In this document: positions 11,094 to 21,681 of the stretch, one piece after another | How the letters are laid out: every line of letters begins with the position of its first letter | Numbering within the stretch: the first letter of the stretch is position 1 | Assembly: GCA_001972305.1 (NCBI GenBank) | Contig: BDDD01001763.1 | Span: 42,985 to 106,984 of the forward strand | Reading direction: 5' to 3' | Length of the DNA stretch: 64,000 nt | Source: Cephalotus follicularis | Lineage: Eukaryota > Streptophyta > Magnoliopsida > Oxalidales > Cephalotaceae | Position numbers and translations under genes: made by a program | Notes under the pieces: generated by a model | Database searches by the model: none | The model's input: the letters and a program-made list of their open reading frames with translations, nothing else | What the model was told of the DNA's origin: nothing

Positions 11094-13189
11094 GTAAGTA
11101 TAGAAATGTGTAAATTGATTGATTGAATTGATTGTGATTGTAAATGTCCTTGAACTACTATATAGTAGCTATCTTTACTGTTTTTCAATGAAATTACTAC
11201 TGTTATGTACAAATCTCAAGGATTTTGTCAAACTTAATGCTTTAAGCATAAATAATGATTTTTACAACGGATTTCATATAGAAAATCTTATTGTATACAA
11301 TTGCTATATTCCTCTACAAGAGGTACTGTATCGTTTTGTTCTCCAAGAGAACCACTGACTGAACTGTTATGTTTTCTAAAAATGAAAACTATCATTATAT
11401 TGCATATTGTGGATATATGTAATATTGCCACTGAATTGATTGAATTGATTATCTATGCTATTGCCGTTAGCCGAGTGATAGGAGACATCACTGGCTACGG
11501 AGGTGGTCCTATGTGCCAAGACATGGCTAGAGTATCCACCCAAACTGTTTGCAATGCAGATCTTGATTGTTAAACTGCCCGCTAATGCCGGTAGTAACTG
11601 GCCTGATCTATCATCTTTGGATTGAAGGGTGATAGATAGGTGGTGCACAGTTGGTGCTAGGAGTTAGCGACATGTGACACCCAAACCAATGTACTGATTG
11701 ATTGTACCCTTGTGCGGTATTCTTGCATTGTACTGTCTATGGCCACTTGGCATGATTGCTTATATATTGGAATACTTATATATGTATTATTTTAAATAAA
11801 TTGTCATGCACGTTTACATTTATAGATTCAATTATCATGCATTATCTTCCTACTTAGCCAAGTGAGGACAACGGCTAACCCCCTACGATTTCAGATTAAG
11901 CAAGGGCGTTCGGAAGGTGCTGCTGAAGCTTTTGGAGAGCTTCTTTTCTTCTTAAGGTTGTTACCTTTATGTCGTTTTGTATTTGTAATGAACGTTCACA
12001 CTCCGTTGCTGTTTTACTTTCCTTATGTAAAAGGATATTGCTGGTATTGTATGAGCACATAGTATGGGCTGCGTGTGGATGACTTTTATTTTTATAATCG
12101 GGCTTATGGAATGCTTCCGCCTATATATTTGAATTGTTATGGAATGCGGGATTATTATTACATTTTGATATCACCATATATGCTTGTTTTAACAGAATTG
12201 AAAGTCGGGGTGTGACAATTGGATTCATAGAGACGATGATTCAAATGAGGTTGAACAAGATGAAAGATAAGGGGAAGGACAAGATGAGATGGAACCGAAG
12301 TGAGTCAAGCTCCCACCGTTGCTCCCTCACATGCATCCTCTTCAATCACACTTCAAGATATCATGGAGAAGCTAAATTCCATTGAAATAGATTTGAAGAG
12401 AAGACAAAAAATGTTGGAGAGGAAACTAATCAAAAAAGGGTTGATTAGTGATGAGGATGTGTCTCCACCATCTAGCCAAGGAATCGACAACTTTGTAGAA
12501 GACAATCAAGAGAATGAAGGAAATGAAGAAAATGTTGGTGAAGATAACCAAAGAGAAGAAATTGGTGGTACTGCAAGCCAACAAGAAGATGATGATGATA
12601 GGATGGATGATGATTTGCTGCATGCATTTGAATAATCACATTAGCATTATCATGTTTTATTTTCCATGTTCAAAACTTTGATGTTATGTTTCTATTACCA
12701 TTTTTTATTTTGATGTTATGAACTTTATGTTTGGTTTTAATTTGTGAACTTGTGAACTTCATGTTATGTTTTTAATAATTATTGAATGAGAGTTTGCTAG
12801 TTTGAATGTTGTTATATTCAAGTTGCCATAATGTTGCTATGACCCTTTTTGATATGTGCTAAGCATGTTAAGTTGCTAGAAATGCTAAATTGCTAGACTT
12901 ATATTTTTGCTCTTTATGCTTTTGTTGAGGGGGAGCTATTTCCAAGCTCTTAATTCCTTAAGAGGGAGCCTATCAAATTTATTTCAACTCTTGTAACATA
13001 TATTTTGTGCAAAATTTGTCATCATAAAAAATGGGGAGATTGCTGACATTTTTGTCACAATCCTAATTTTGATGATAACACATTTGCTTCTAACATAATT
13101 TGTTTACATGTGCAAGATGTTGTAATAGTGAAAAATCAAAGAAAAGTCAACTTGGAAGCATTTTCAGCATGCTTTAAGCATAAAAGGAC

Positions 13190-13510
13190 TAAGCGGCGAT
13201 GCCCACATTGTAAGCTTCAGCACTGAAGCTAAATGCAACTGCCAGCGCTTAGTGTTGGCAGTAGATTTTGAGCCATCTCAATTTGGCTAAGCGGCGATGC
13301 TTAAATGGAAAGCGTCTACGCTTTAGCAAAGCAGTGACACTGAAATGGCCAAACCTTCAACGCTTAGCAAAGTTCATGAGACTTTCAAACAAGTTTACCC
13401 GGCGATGCCCAACATAAAGCGCCAACACTTAGCAAAGTGCAGAGAATGTCAAAGGCTAATCAGTGATGCTTAATACTGAGGATTCAAAGTCAGAGCCTAA
13501 CGGTAACTAC
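13190..13510. repeat. Decayed palindrome cluster in Sirevirus LTR
   Basis: Motifs such as AAGCGGCGATGCC, GCCAGCGCTTAG and AAGCGTCTACGCTTT recur at irregular spacing. They are degenerate versions of the AAAGCGTCGACGCTTT motif seen in the younger Sirevirus LTRs. Confidence 0.6.
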
Positions 13511-13630
13511 AAAGCAACAACACTCAGCTCGTAACCTCAGCACTTAAGTTGTATTTCATTAAACTAGTTAGAAATTTTTACATGGAATTGTAGCATTTCT
13601 ACTCACCAACAACTCTATTCACTCAAGAAG

Positions 13631-13638
13631 TATAAATT
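13631..13638 (+). promoter_or_regulatory. TATA box of Sirevirus 3' LTR
   Basis: TATAAATT lies about 590 bp into the LTR, followed by an AT-rich leader. The position is comparable to the CATATATATAC of the LTR at 19259. Confidence 0.4.
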
Positions 13639-13970
13639 GGGGCCTTTGTATAGTTGAAGACAATTAATTACACTTACCAACTCTTACACAAGTCATTCTT
13701 CAAGCAATATTTTTACATGTTCAAGAAGCCTCAAAAGTTCAAGCAAAGCTTTCATTCTCTAATCTTGAGTGTTGTAGTGAGATTATTTATTCAAAATCAA
13801 ACCTTATGGAGGTTATAAAAACTCTAAACACTTTCTTGTATTTCTTTTATTATCAAGGGAAGTGAACCCTTGTTTTAGGCTTTGGTTAGAAAGTCTAAGT
13901 GATTGAGTTCAATCACAAAATTGCTCTTTGTATGTTCATTAGCCTTTAAATCGAAAAGTTTAACACTTCC

Positions 13971-15092
13971 ACATACACCCCCACCCCGGTTGAGTTACTT
14001 TCATTATAGATTCAATAATTAGGTTAAAAACCCCTAAATTTTGACCTAAAAATCTAACATTCAATTCAGTATTCATTTAATCAGTTCAATCAATTAATTT
14101 AGGCATAATATAAAGCAATAACCATGTATCCATGGTAGATTTGGATAAACAAACCCTACCAATAAGTTTTGAAGATTTAACTTAGAGGAAAATCAGTAAA
14201 TGGAGGAAGAACTCAAGTTCTTTAATCAAGCTTCAACTCAGTTTTCAATCAAGAAAAATCAACAAAATCTATACCCCTTTTGATCCCCAAACTTTGGTAG
14301 TAGTGAGAAAAGAGAAAAGAGAAGTTTTGTTTGTGTTTTGTGAAAGGGAGAGATCCTGAGAGTGAAGAATGAGAGAGTAACGGGTGAGATAAGAGGGAGA
14401 TATTTGTTAAGGGTATTGATTTGGTGTATCTCCTCGTATAGTAGGGTATATGTTACCATACAAATCGGTAAAACTGCTACATGCTCGGTTAAAAACCAAC
14501 AAACAAACACGCAAATATGCATATAGGTATGAAATACCACAATCTAGTCAATCAATTTACAATACAAGCAATTACAATATCAGTAAAATAATAAACTTGA
14601 ATGCTAACAGTACAATAAATAGACCTATCAAGTCCGACATCATACAACCATCTTCGGTATGGAAGGCATTGTGGAAACGCAAGATGCCGAATAAGATCAA
14701 AACTTTTGCTTGGTATGCTTGTTAAAGAGCGTTTCCAACGACTGACAACTTGCAAAGGAGGGGGATGTAGATGCAACCTTTTGTTGCATGTATCAATGCA
14801 ATGGAGAGTCTATTGATCAAGTGATATGCATTGTGGGGAGACGAAGGTTGTTTAGAGTGCAAACAAGTTTTTAAATATCGTTAAGCGAGAAGACTCTCTA
14901 CCTTTTCCACCAATGGTAGAGCGTATTCAATATGGTAGGCCAATAGAAGATTTGGAGTTGTTCCTACTATTGCATGGAGAACATGAACTTATAAAAAATC
15001 AATGCTAATTGGGAAAGAGCAGTTAGCTTTGTAGCAAACACTTACTTTAGTGAGAACTATTTAGAAGAATATCGCATCGTGAAATCACCAAT
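13971..15092. other. AT-rich intergenic stretch with a LINE scrap
   Basis: Apart from the zf-RVT fragment near 14640 no gene is seen. The part from about 14000 to 14500, read on the minus strand, looks like the leader part of another LTR (a pyrimidine-rich stretch near 14280-14400 followed by 'TAGGGTTT'-style sequence), but no ends could be fixed. Confidence 0.4.
14640..14850 (+). pseudogene. LINE-type zf-RVT (reverse transcriptase zinc-binding) fragment
   Basis: The frame reads SSVWKALWKRKMPNKIKTFAWYAC, then a stop at the codon after the cysteine. The following bases continue in other frames as pieces resembling FPTTDNLQRRG and a CNGESIDQVI-like stretch. W-x3-W-x5-P-x-K-I-x-x-F-x-W is the hallmark of the zf-RVT domain found near the C-terminus of plant LINE polymerases and of copies of it scattered in plant genomes. 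Only about 60 codons are recognisable, no polymerase core or poly(A) tail was found nearby, and the piece is clearly broken. Confidence 0.6.
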
Positions 15093-15423
15093 GATGTAAG
15101 ACCCGATCCCAGTGGGTCCCTTTTTATCGTATTAATAGCACTCGTACCATGTACTGTACTGTTGTTATATCTTTTGTATAATAAAACTGATTGGTTGGAT
15201 TGAGGTATTTAATACTCATTTGTGTGATTACGTGTGCATTTATACTATTTTATTAAATGATTGGAGGCTTTTACTCTGAGTTTCGGCGAGTGGGACCACA
15301 CTAGATCCCACCCACATGTTTTAAACTACTTCCAGCCACACAAACCATTGTTAAAACATGTGCTCTCCTCATAACAATATCCACCGACACCAGCCCTCTC
15401 CCTTGTTAAACACCAACTACATC

Positions 15424-15462
15424 TACTACTACTACTACTACTACTACTCTCTCTCTCTCTCT
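15424..15462. repeat. (CTA)n-(CT)n microsatellite
   Basis: About nine CTA units run straight into about eight CT units in a leader-like part of the LTR block. Confidence 0.9.
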
Positions 15463-16130
15463 ATCTCATTTCTTTTGCTCACCAACAAAACACAAACACT
15501 CTTCTATCTTCATCCTCTTCAATTGTTGCACCTGTCAACTCCAAAGAGAAGAGATTTTGCTTTGTTTCTCTACCGGTTTCGCTCATCAAAATTGATTGGT
15601 AGTTTGCTATAAACCAAAGACTTGTGTCCTTCCTCCATTAACTGATGTCTTTGCAAAATTCAAGCTCAAACAAATTGCTATAGTGTTTCTACCTAAAATG
15701 CTCCATGGATTCATGGATTTTAAAGCTTTTAAACTATTTAATGGCTTTATAACTAATTGATTGGTTAAAACTAAACTAGAAACTGTTTTAGGTTATTTTT
15801 GGGGTTTTTGACGTAAAACTAGATCTAAGGATTCTATGACTGAAAAACTGGTTTAGAAGGGTTTTAAAATGTCTTTGAACTTACCTTAACCTTTTAAATG
15901 ACTGAGTTTGTAAAATGGAATGGATCTGAGTCAGATTAAGCAAGAACTGTTGGGTTTATTTTCCAACAAGTCAACACCTTCTACCAAGACATCGGCGAGT
16001 TCTTGATTGGGAGGAACATTCCCTTTTCTCATTTTCCATCACGTTAACTTCTTTCCCTATATGACATCAACATGAATCCTCTAATATTACTACCTCTAAT
16101 CCTGACTCAACATGCCAATGCCTTCCTTTG

Positions 16131-16262
16131 AACGTCGACGTGATGTAGGAATGACGTCGACGTCTTTCACTTGAAACATCGATGCCTACAAGATAAACTT
16201 CATTGGCATGAAGGAGTATTGAAATACGCCAAATTATTTTTGAAAGACGTCGACTCCTTTCT
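16131..16262. repeat. CGTCGACG / CATCGATG palindrome cluster
   Basis: AACGTCGACGT, GACGTCGACGTCTTTC, ACATCGATGCC and AAAGACGTCGACTCC occur in 130 bp. The set mixes the CGTCGACG core of the Sirevirus and solo LTR clusters with the CATCGATG core of the 5652-5996 cluster. Confidence 0.75.
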
Positions 16263-16738
16263 TGCTGCTTCTTGTTGGATTTCATCCATGGCTTCCATTG
16301 AACGTTTTTCAATTGGTTTTATGTCAGGTGCTTCTCTAGACCCATAAACACTGTTTTATTACTGTTTTAACGCAAATGGATCATGGATCGATTTTCGCTT
16401 AATACTGAACTGTTTTATACACTTATTAAACCGACTGAATGAGTTGACTGTTTGATTGACCGAATTGACTGATTGATTGTAACTACTCGAACTATTGTAT
16501 TCCATTTTATCATATGTATGCATTACTATTATTGGATTATATTGGCAGATTGGGGTATTTTATATACCCAATATATGATTATTGATGGGATTAGAGTATT
16601 TTATATACTCATCCTTATTTTATAGATTGAGAATGCATACTCATATTACTGTTCGCGTACGTTTAAGTTGAGTTTGTGAGTGTGAGGCCGTGTTTATTGT
16701 GAACTGCATGTTCTAAATCGATACAGACCACTTGTTTT

Positions 16739-16749
16739 CTCTATATAAA
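16739..16749 (+). promoter_or_regulatory. TATA box of LTR-like block
   Basis: CTCTATATAAAC is followed by a long CT-rich leader, a layout typical of plant core promoters. It drives the plus strand of the LTR-like block if active. Confidence 0.5.
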
Positions 16750-16781
16750 CTCTCCCTTGCTCACACTCCCTCAAAAAATAT

Positions 16782-16784
16782 ATC

Positions 16785-16817
<33 letters not shown>

Positions 16818-16876
16818 TTTCCCCACGACATCTCTCCCCTCTCCCTCTCCCTCTCCCTCTCCCTCTCCCTCTCCCG
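16782..16876. repeat. (CT)n and (CCCTCT)n microsatellites
   Basis: A run of CT dinucleotides (about 16782-16820) is followed after a short spacer by about seven CCCTCT hexamers (about 16837-16875). Arginine/glutamate or serine/leucine peptides translated here are by-products of the repeat. Confidence 0.9.
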
Positions 16877-19258
16877 CTCTACAACTTCTTCATCCTCATA
16901 CCACATCACACACACATCTCTATCCCTCTCCCTTATACACGAATTCTCCCTCTCCCTTATCTCTTAATTTCTTCACCAAGGACACACACAAAACTCGGCC
17001 TTTTCCATCCTTTGTTTCCGCCTAGATCAATGGATATTGGAGGGAGTTTTGGAGCTTGAGTTGCATTGATGATAGCCACCCTGAAGCTTGAAGCATTGAA
17101 AGTTTTAAACTTAAGTCCAGTCTTTGATTTTTGCTAAATTCAACACCCACAAGCTTCTAAGTTGTTAGGTAGGGTTTCTCTACCTAAAATGCAAATGACT
17201 ATGCACATATAAATTGTATTTGATTGATAGAATGATTGAAAATTGATTGAATTGATTAGTTGATTGAAATTGGTGAAAAACGGTTTATAGATCCACTTTA
17301 TCCCTCTAATTGTTTAAGGACCTTTGAGGGGGTCCAAATGATTTGATTTCTTGATATGTTGTTATTGGACATGTCTAGATGATTTCTTAATATGTTGCTG
17401 CTTTTTTTGGCAGAAAATGGTCTATTAGTCGACTAATTGTGAAATTTGACACGCCCCATTCCCGAGCACCCCCGCCCGAGGTCGACTGTGCCAGGTGGAA
17501 GGATCCTTCACCTAGATCCCTAACCAAACCCAAGCAACACAAAGGCTAACGCTAAGGCCAGGGCAGGCACTAAAAACACACTACCGAGGAGAGCCGCGCT
17601 CCCCAGGCCAAACGCACCCAGGGCATAAATACAAGAAATACCCGAGCAGGATGGAGGAATTTCCCATCTCGTCCAAGCCAAAAATGCTACGCGTACTAGA
17701 AGAAACACGCGGCAACAAAGGAAAAAAAGAAGGTAGGGCCAAACTGTAAATAACATTTACTTAAAAACCATTCCCAAAGCTCACCGTTTAACTAAAAAGA
17801 CGCACTGCCCAAAAGCATCTTTCCAATAAAGGAACACACTCAACAACCACTACCCAAACGCACCGTTCCACTAAAGGAACATGTCAGGGAAGGGAGCCAG
17901 GGCAAAGAAAGCAACACTATGCCTTGCCTGGGGTCCCGGGCAGGGAAAGTCAACACCACCCATTACACAAAGGCGTAACACAAGCCAGGCCTGTGCCCCA
18001 TCCTAAGACATGCCTTGCCCGGACAAGCCATCCTCGGGCATGTCCTCAATGGACAACTTAGGACACAACCTTCCCTGGCATGACCCACACAAACAAGAAT
18101 ATGCCCGGGGACAAGAAAACGGCAACACTTAACATAAGGCTAAGCCTGAGATCAACACAAGGGCCCAGGGACAAACGCCAAGCATTGGGACCACTACCCG
18201 GGGACCCCCAAACGCTCAACTTACACTAAGGAGATAGAATCTCACCCCGGTCAGGTACCTAAGGGATCCACCAGGGCTTACCCACCAAAACATCTGCAGG
18301 GACCGAGATGGTCCGAGGTCGGGAGGACGGGCAAAACTAAAGAAAACTGTCTACTCCTTCAAAACGCCTACGGCATGCCTGGGGATACCCTAGGGATGCC
18401 ACCAGAATCCAGCTTAGGGTCAACCAACCCACGCTGCGAAGTCAACCTAAGCTTTTACCAACCTAACATAGCCACCCCTCCCCCGACATCTCAGCAGAGG
18501 TGCCACGCATGAAGGGCCCAAGGAGAAATACTGAAGTTTCACCAAGGCCGGGGCTGGGGAGGCCTGTTCCGCTACCCAGGGTCAAACAACCCCCGAACAC
18601 ATACATCGTTCCTGCACACCCAAACACGAAGCATAAACAATGCCAGGGCTGGGAAAACAGCTTAAACAAAAAGTATATAAAACAAGCGAATTATATACAC
18701 GGTCCCGGGCAAAATGCCATGGACCCACAACATCCAAGAACAACGTATACATGTTTACAGCAAAAGGTTTTATAAGGTATAGACATTAACAAAATCTATA
18801 CAAAACCCCACGAATGTCCCCAATGCATGAAGGTGCTCGTGGGCTAGGAGCCATCCTAAGGTGTTGCGCCAGTGTCTACCTCTTTCAACAAGCTATGCTT
18901 AGTGGATCTCAAGAACACTGCTGCCCCGCTATCCCTACACACAAAACTGAGAGGGGATTAGTCCAACTGACTAGTGAGTAAGATCAAGAAAAATCCTTGG
19001 CAAACCCACTTCCACCAGGGTGCCAAGAGCCAAGGAAAACGTGCCCTGCCCCAATTGGGCCAAAGGACAACCCATACCCCCTGCTCAACAAAACAAGGCA
19101 GAGGTGAAAATATACAAGGATATCGATAACAAAGAAAAAGCTCGAGGAGACGTCAGAGCTACCAACTTAATGACATGCCTCGAGGAAAGAAGATAAACAA
19201 CAAGTTATATGCCAGAACATGCCAAGGATCCAAGGATCAACAAAAGAAAAACTCTAAG

Positions 19259-20128
19259 TGTTGACATTTATGTCTCAATCCTAGTTTTGATGATAACATA
19301 TTTGTGTTTAACCAAGTTTCTTTATATGCAAGAAAAACATAGAATGCGCGAAACAGCAAGAAAAACTGCAGAAACAGGATAAAGCGTCGACGCTCAGAAA
19401 TAAACCGTCAACGCTTTGTGCAACAGTCGAGACAATGAACAAAGCGTCTACCATTGAAGTGTTTTAAGGAGAGGAACAAATGTTCAAACCATCGATGCCT
19501 ACATTTAAGCGCATGTGCTTTAAGTCAAAGCGTCGACGCTTTGAGGGAGACAGTCGACGCTTTGCACGGCTGAAAAGAATTCTGACAGAGTTTTAATGCG
19601 CCGTTTTTTATGCACCAAGTTTCAAGACTTACCCAACGGATCTCTGAGGCAAGAAACATATATATACAAAGGTTTTTTGAAGACAAATGAGGAGAAGAAC
19701 ACAAGTGACATCAAATACAAAAGGTCATTCAAGAAAACATACAACAAGCATTCAAAATCAAGAAGTTCTATCAAAAAGCCCTCATTTTAGTATCCTATCA
19801 AATATTTGTTCCCAATTAGATTGAGAAATTTCATCTTGTAAAATCTAACCTTTTGAGAGGTTTAGAACAAAACTTTAATCTATCTACTTTGATTGTAATA
19901 GGGAAGTGAACCCTAAAAGAAATTAGGGAGTGAACCCAAAGAGAGTTGTAAGTGATTGAGGTCAATCACAAAGGTGTACCGAATAGCACCCGGAATTTTA
20001 TTCGGAGAATAGTGGAAACTCAAGGAGATCCTTGGGAAAAGTGGACGTAGGCAAGAGTTATGCCGAACCACTCTAAAATTGTGTTTGCACAATCTCTCTT
20101 TAAATTGTTTATTTACTTGTTATTGTTT
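19259..20128 (+). repeat. 5' LTR of the Sirevirus derivative
   Basis: It matches 21682-22726 from TGTTGACATT to ACTTGTTATTGTTT. It is shorter mainly because it has fewer units of the palindrome cluster. A TATA-like CATATATATACAAAGG lies near 19658-19673. The last few bases of the LTR may have been lost where it joins the envelope-like gene. Confidence 0.85.
19380..19566. repeat. AAAGCGTCGACGCTTT palindrome cluster (Sirevirus 5' LTR)
   Basis: Motifs AAAGCGTCGACGCTCAG, CCGTCAACGCTTTG, AAAGCGTCTACC, CCATCGATGCC, AAAGCGTCGACGCTTTG and CAGTCGACGCTTTG follow each other. AAAGCGTCGACGCTTT (near 19535) is a perfect 16-bp palindrome. Confidence 0.85.
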
Positions 20129-20139
20129 TCCCATTATAG

Positions 20140-21176
20140 AGTGGCTAGGTGCTCAAGGGTTAGAACCCTTATTTTCAATCAATTTACCTAGCTATCCTGA
20201 GCTAATTAAGGAATTTTATGTTCACATTCTAAGTAGCTCGATGGTAGAATTAAGCACTAGGGTCAAAAACAAGGGAATTGAATTAGAAGTAGACACACTA
20301 GCCACAATCCTAAATATTCCGAATGATGGTGCTAGGGGATGGAACCAAAGAACTTGGGTGACAAGTAGAGATTTTGATAGACAGGATTGTGTACGAATTC
20401 TTTTTGGTGAAAATGCTGATTTTCTACAGCGAATGTACACTAGAAACCTAAGTCTACATTATAGGTTCATACATCGTACTGTATGCACACATATTTTGCC
20501 TAAGACTGGTGGGTTCGATGAGATAACCCACATGGAGGCATATACCATGTATCACCTAATCACAGGCAAGAGAATTAATGTGCCTTTCTTGATAATTAAT
20601 CACATGCATGCAATCCATGACCGAGAGAATGCCAGATTAGGTTATAGCAACATCATTACCAAAATCCTCCAATTCTTCGCAATTGGCCTAACTGGAGAAA
20701 TAAATCACCCACTCCAGAGTGTTGACAAGTTAGGCAAAGGAACCCTAGGAAAAATGGGGTTCAAAAAGCACAAACGGCTTGGAACCTGGATCTCAAGAGA
20801 AGAGGACTCTAACAGAGTCGTTGAAGAAGAGGGAGAGGCAGAAATGGGCGATGAAGCACAAAATGTACCAAGAGAACCTGAAGTTGAGCAAACACCAGAT
20901 ATCAACCTCCCAAGAACCAAACTAGATGAGATATTTAATGCGATGAAGGGACTACAGCAAAATGTCGAAGAAATAAAAATGAATATGCAATCGGTTAAAA
21001 GAAGACAAAAGAGAATGGAAAAGAAGTTCGCAGAAACGGGGATAATAGACTACAAAGGTCTCATTTCCTCCTCCTCGAGCCACGATAACGATGACATTCA
21101 CCAAGATGATGGAGAAACCGATGACTTGGAGAGAGAGATTGGTGGTGAAAACGAAGACACTCAAATGAACGACTAA
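20140..21176 (+). pseudogene. Sirevirus envelope-like gene (N-terminally incomplete)
   Basis: This open frame of about 345 codons lacks its normal start; upstream in-frame codons lie in the LTR. In order it shows NLPSYPELIKEFYVHIL, a core with YRFIHRTVCTHILPKTGGFDEITH, a conserved GFKKHKRLGTW, an acidic linker, a predicted coiled coil (about residues 285-330: MKGLQQNVEEIKMNMQSVKR) and a Ser/Asp/Glu-rich tail. It is the same family as the gene at 8928-12635 and resembles the 'putative plant transposon protein' family. Apart from the missing front it reads without interruption, the cleanest copy in the window. No signal peptide or membrane segment is evident, so calling it envelope-like reflects position, not shown function. 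Confidence 0.7.
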
Positions 21177-21664
21177 GCTCATGCATTTCATTTTTGCATT
21201 CCATGATGATGTAGTATTTTGCTATGAACAACATTTTTATGATTTGTGGTATTATCTTTGTAATATGACAGTTTAATGTATTCAACAATCTTCGTGATAT
21301 CTCATTATGCATTTTATGTCTATGTATTGTTTTAATTTTGATATGTAAAACTTGTGATTGGTTTGAAGTATGCAATGTGAAATTGAATGCTTTCTTTTGT
21401 ACTTAATCCAATGTCATGAATGAATTTGACATTGTTTTCCAACAACAAATTGATTTGATTATAACAATTTAAATCATTTTTGAAATGATAACAAAAAGGG
21501 GGAGAAAATATCAGAAAAGATAGGAAAATAATGACAAAGTAAACACCCCTTGTTTAACTAAGGGGGAGATAATGAATTAAGGGGGAGCAAATGTGTTTGT
21601 GCATTATTTGTTATGTTTTAAGTTATACTATTTATTATATTTAAATGAAACAAATTTTGTCATC

Positions 21665-21681
21665 ATCAAAAAGGGAGAGAT
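21665..21681 (+). other. Polypurine tract of the Sirevirus derivative
   Basis: AAAAAGGGAGAGATTG lies directly before the 3' LTR start at 21682. It is the primer for second-strand synthesis in this lineage. Confidence 0.75.

Larger units (their letters stand above)
9728..12217 (+). mobile_element. Solo LTR A (2,490 bp) with target duplication ATTGG
   Basis: The unit starts TGTAATAACCGCAATTTCAG and ends GTCGGGGTGTGACA. It is flanked by ATTGG at 9723-9727 and 12218-12222, a clean 5-bp target duplication. The envelope-like gene continues on both sides, which fixes both ends exactly. A related unit of nearly identical length lies at 28876-31363. No internal region is present, so this is a solo LTR left by recombination between two LTRs. 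Its style (TATA near 10291, TGATTGATTG tracts, GGTGTGACA end) fits a Ty3 chromovirus, but no coding part is available to confirm the family. Confidence 0.9.
8928..12635 (+). pseudogene. Sirevirus envelope-like gene, split by a solo LTR
   Basis: The left part (8928-9722) carries the N-terminus with RRILVGKILDFDF and NLPHYLDLMKEYYAH, then YRFLHRTVPTNILPKAGGFDEVTH and a region ending KSIGHW. The right part (from 12223) resumes with an acidic stretch, a coiled-coil-like segment (LNSIEIDLKRRQKMLERKL) and an acidic tail ending at 12635. The same protein occurs at 20140-21176. It resembles the plant 'putative plant transposon protein' family and sits where SIRE elements have their envelope-like frame. 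A virus-like entry function is not shown by the sequence. Several breaks are visible besides the inserted LTR. Confidence 0.7.
7402..13970 (+). mobile_element. Sirevirus (Ty1/copia) fossil, 5' part missing
   Basis: The fossil runs from the last third of reverse transcriptase through RNase H, a noncoding gap, an envelope-like gene, a polypurine tract and a 3' LTR. The gene order pol, then envelope-like gene, then LTR is characteristic of the Sirevirus/SIRE lineage. The 5' LTR, gag, protease, integrase and most of reverse transcriptase are absent from the window. The left edge meets an LTR block at 7401, and a solo LTR interrupts the envelope-like gene. Many coding breaks are visible. The right end of the LTR is uncertain. 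Confidence 0.75.
13041..13970 (+). repeat. 3' LTR of the first Sirevirus fossil
   Basis: The polypurine tract AAAAAATGGGGAGAT is followed by TGCTGACATTTTTGTCACAATCC, matching the TGTTGACATTTATGTCTCAATCC start of the LTRs at 19259 and 21682. It carries a decayed palindrome cluster (13190-13510), a TATA box at 13631, and a stretch GTGATTGAGTTCAATCAC near 13900 that is also present, slightly changed, in the other Sirevirus LTRs. The right boundary is approximate because similarity fades. Confidence 0.7.
15093..17446 (+). repeat. LTR-like block interrupted at 17446 by the Tekay-type element (left part)
   Basis: It begins TGTAAGACCCGATCC, a typical Ty3 LTR start, and contains two pyrimidine-rich leader-like parts (15360-15560 and 16741-17000), both followed by the phrase CTACCTAAAATGC. 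This suggests two related LTRs fused or nested here. A palindrome cluster lies at 16131-16262. The block continues at 34466 after the inserted element, as shown by the matched target duplication AAATT and by the TTAGTCGACTAA-type motifs on both sides. No coding content is seen. Confidence 0.5.

Noticed and set aside
11862-12385. Small host genes within solo LTR A and just after it
   Set aside because: The frames cross the LTR boundary or lack domains. Only the frame from 12223 on agrees with the envelope-like protein.
16694-17059. Open frames of repeated Arg-Glu or Ser-Leu-Pro
   Set aside because: They are translations of the (CT)n and (CCCTCT)n microsatellites.
17520-18775. Hydrophobic and proline-rich frames in the Tekay-type LTR
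   Set aside because: They lie in LTR sequence, are not kept open in the same way in the second LTR copy, and have no domain.
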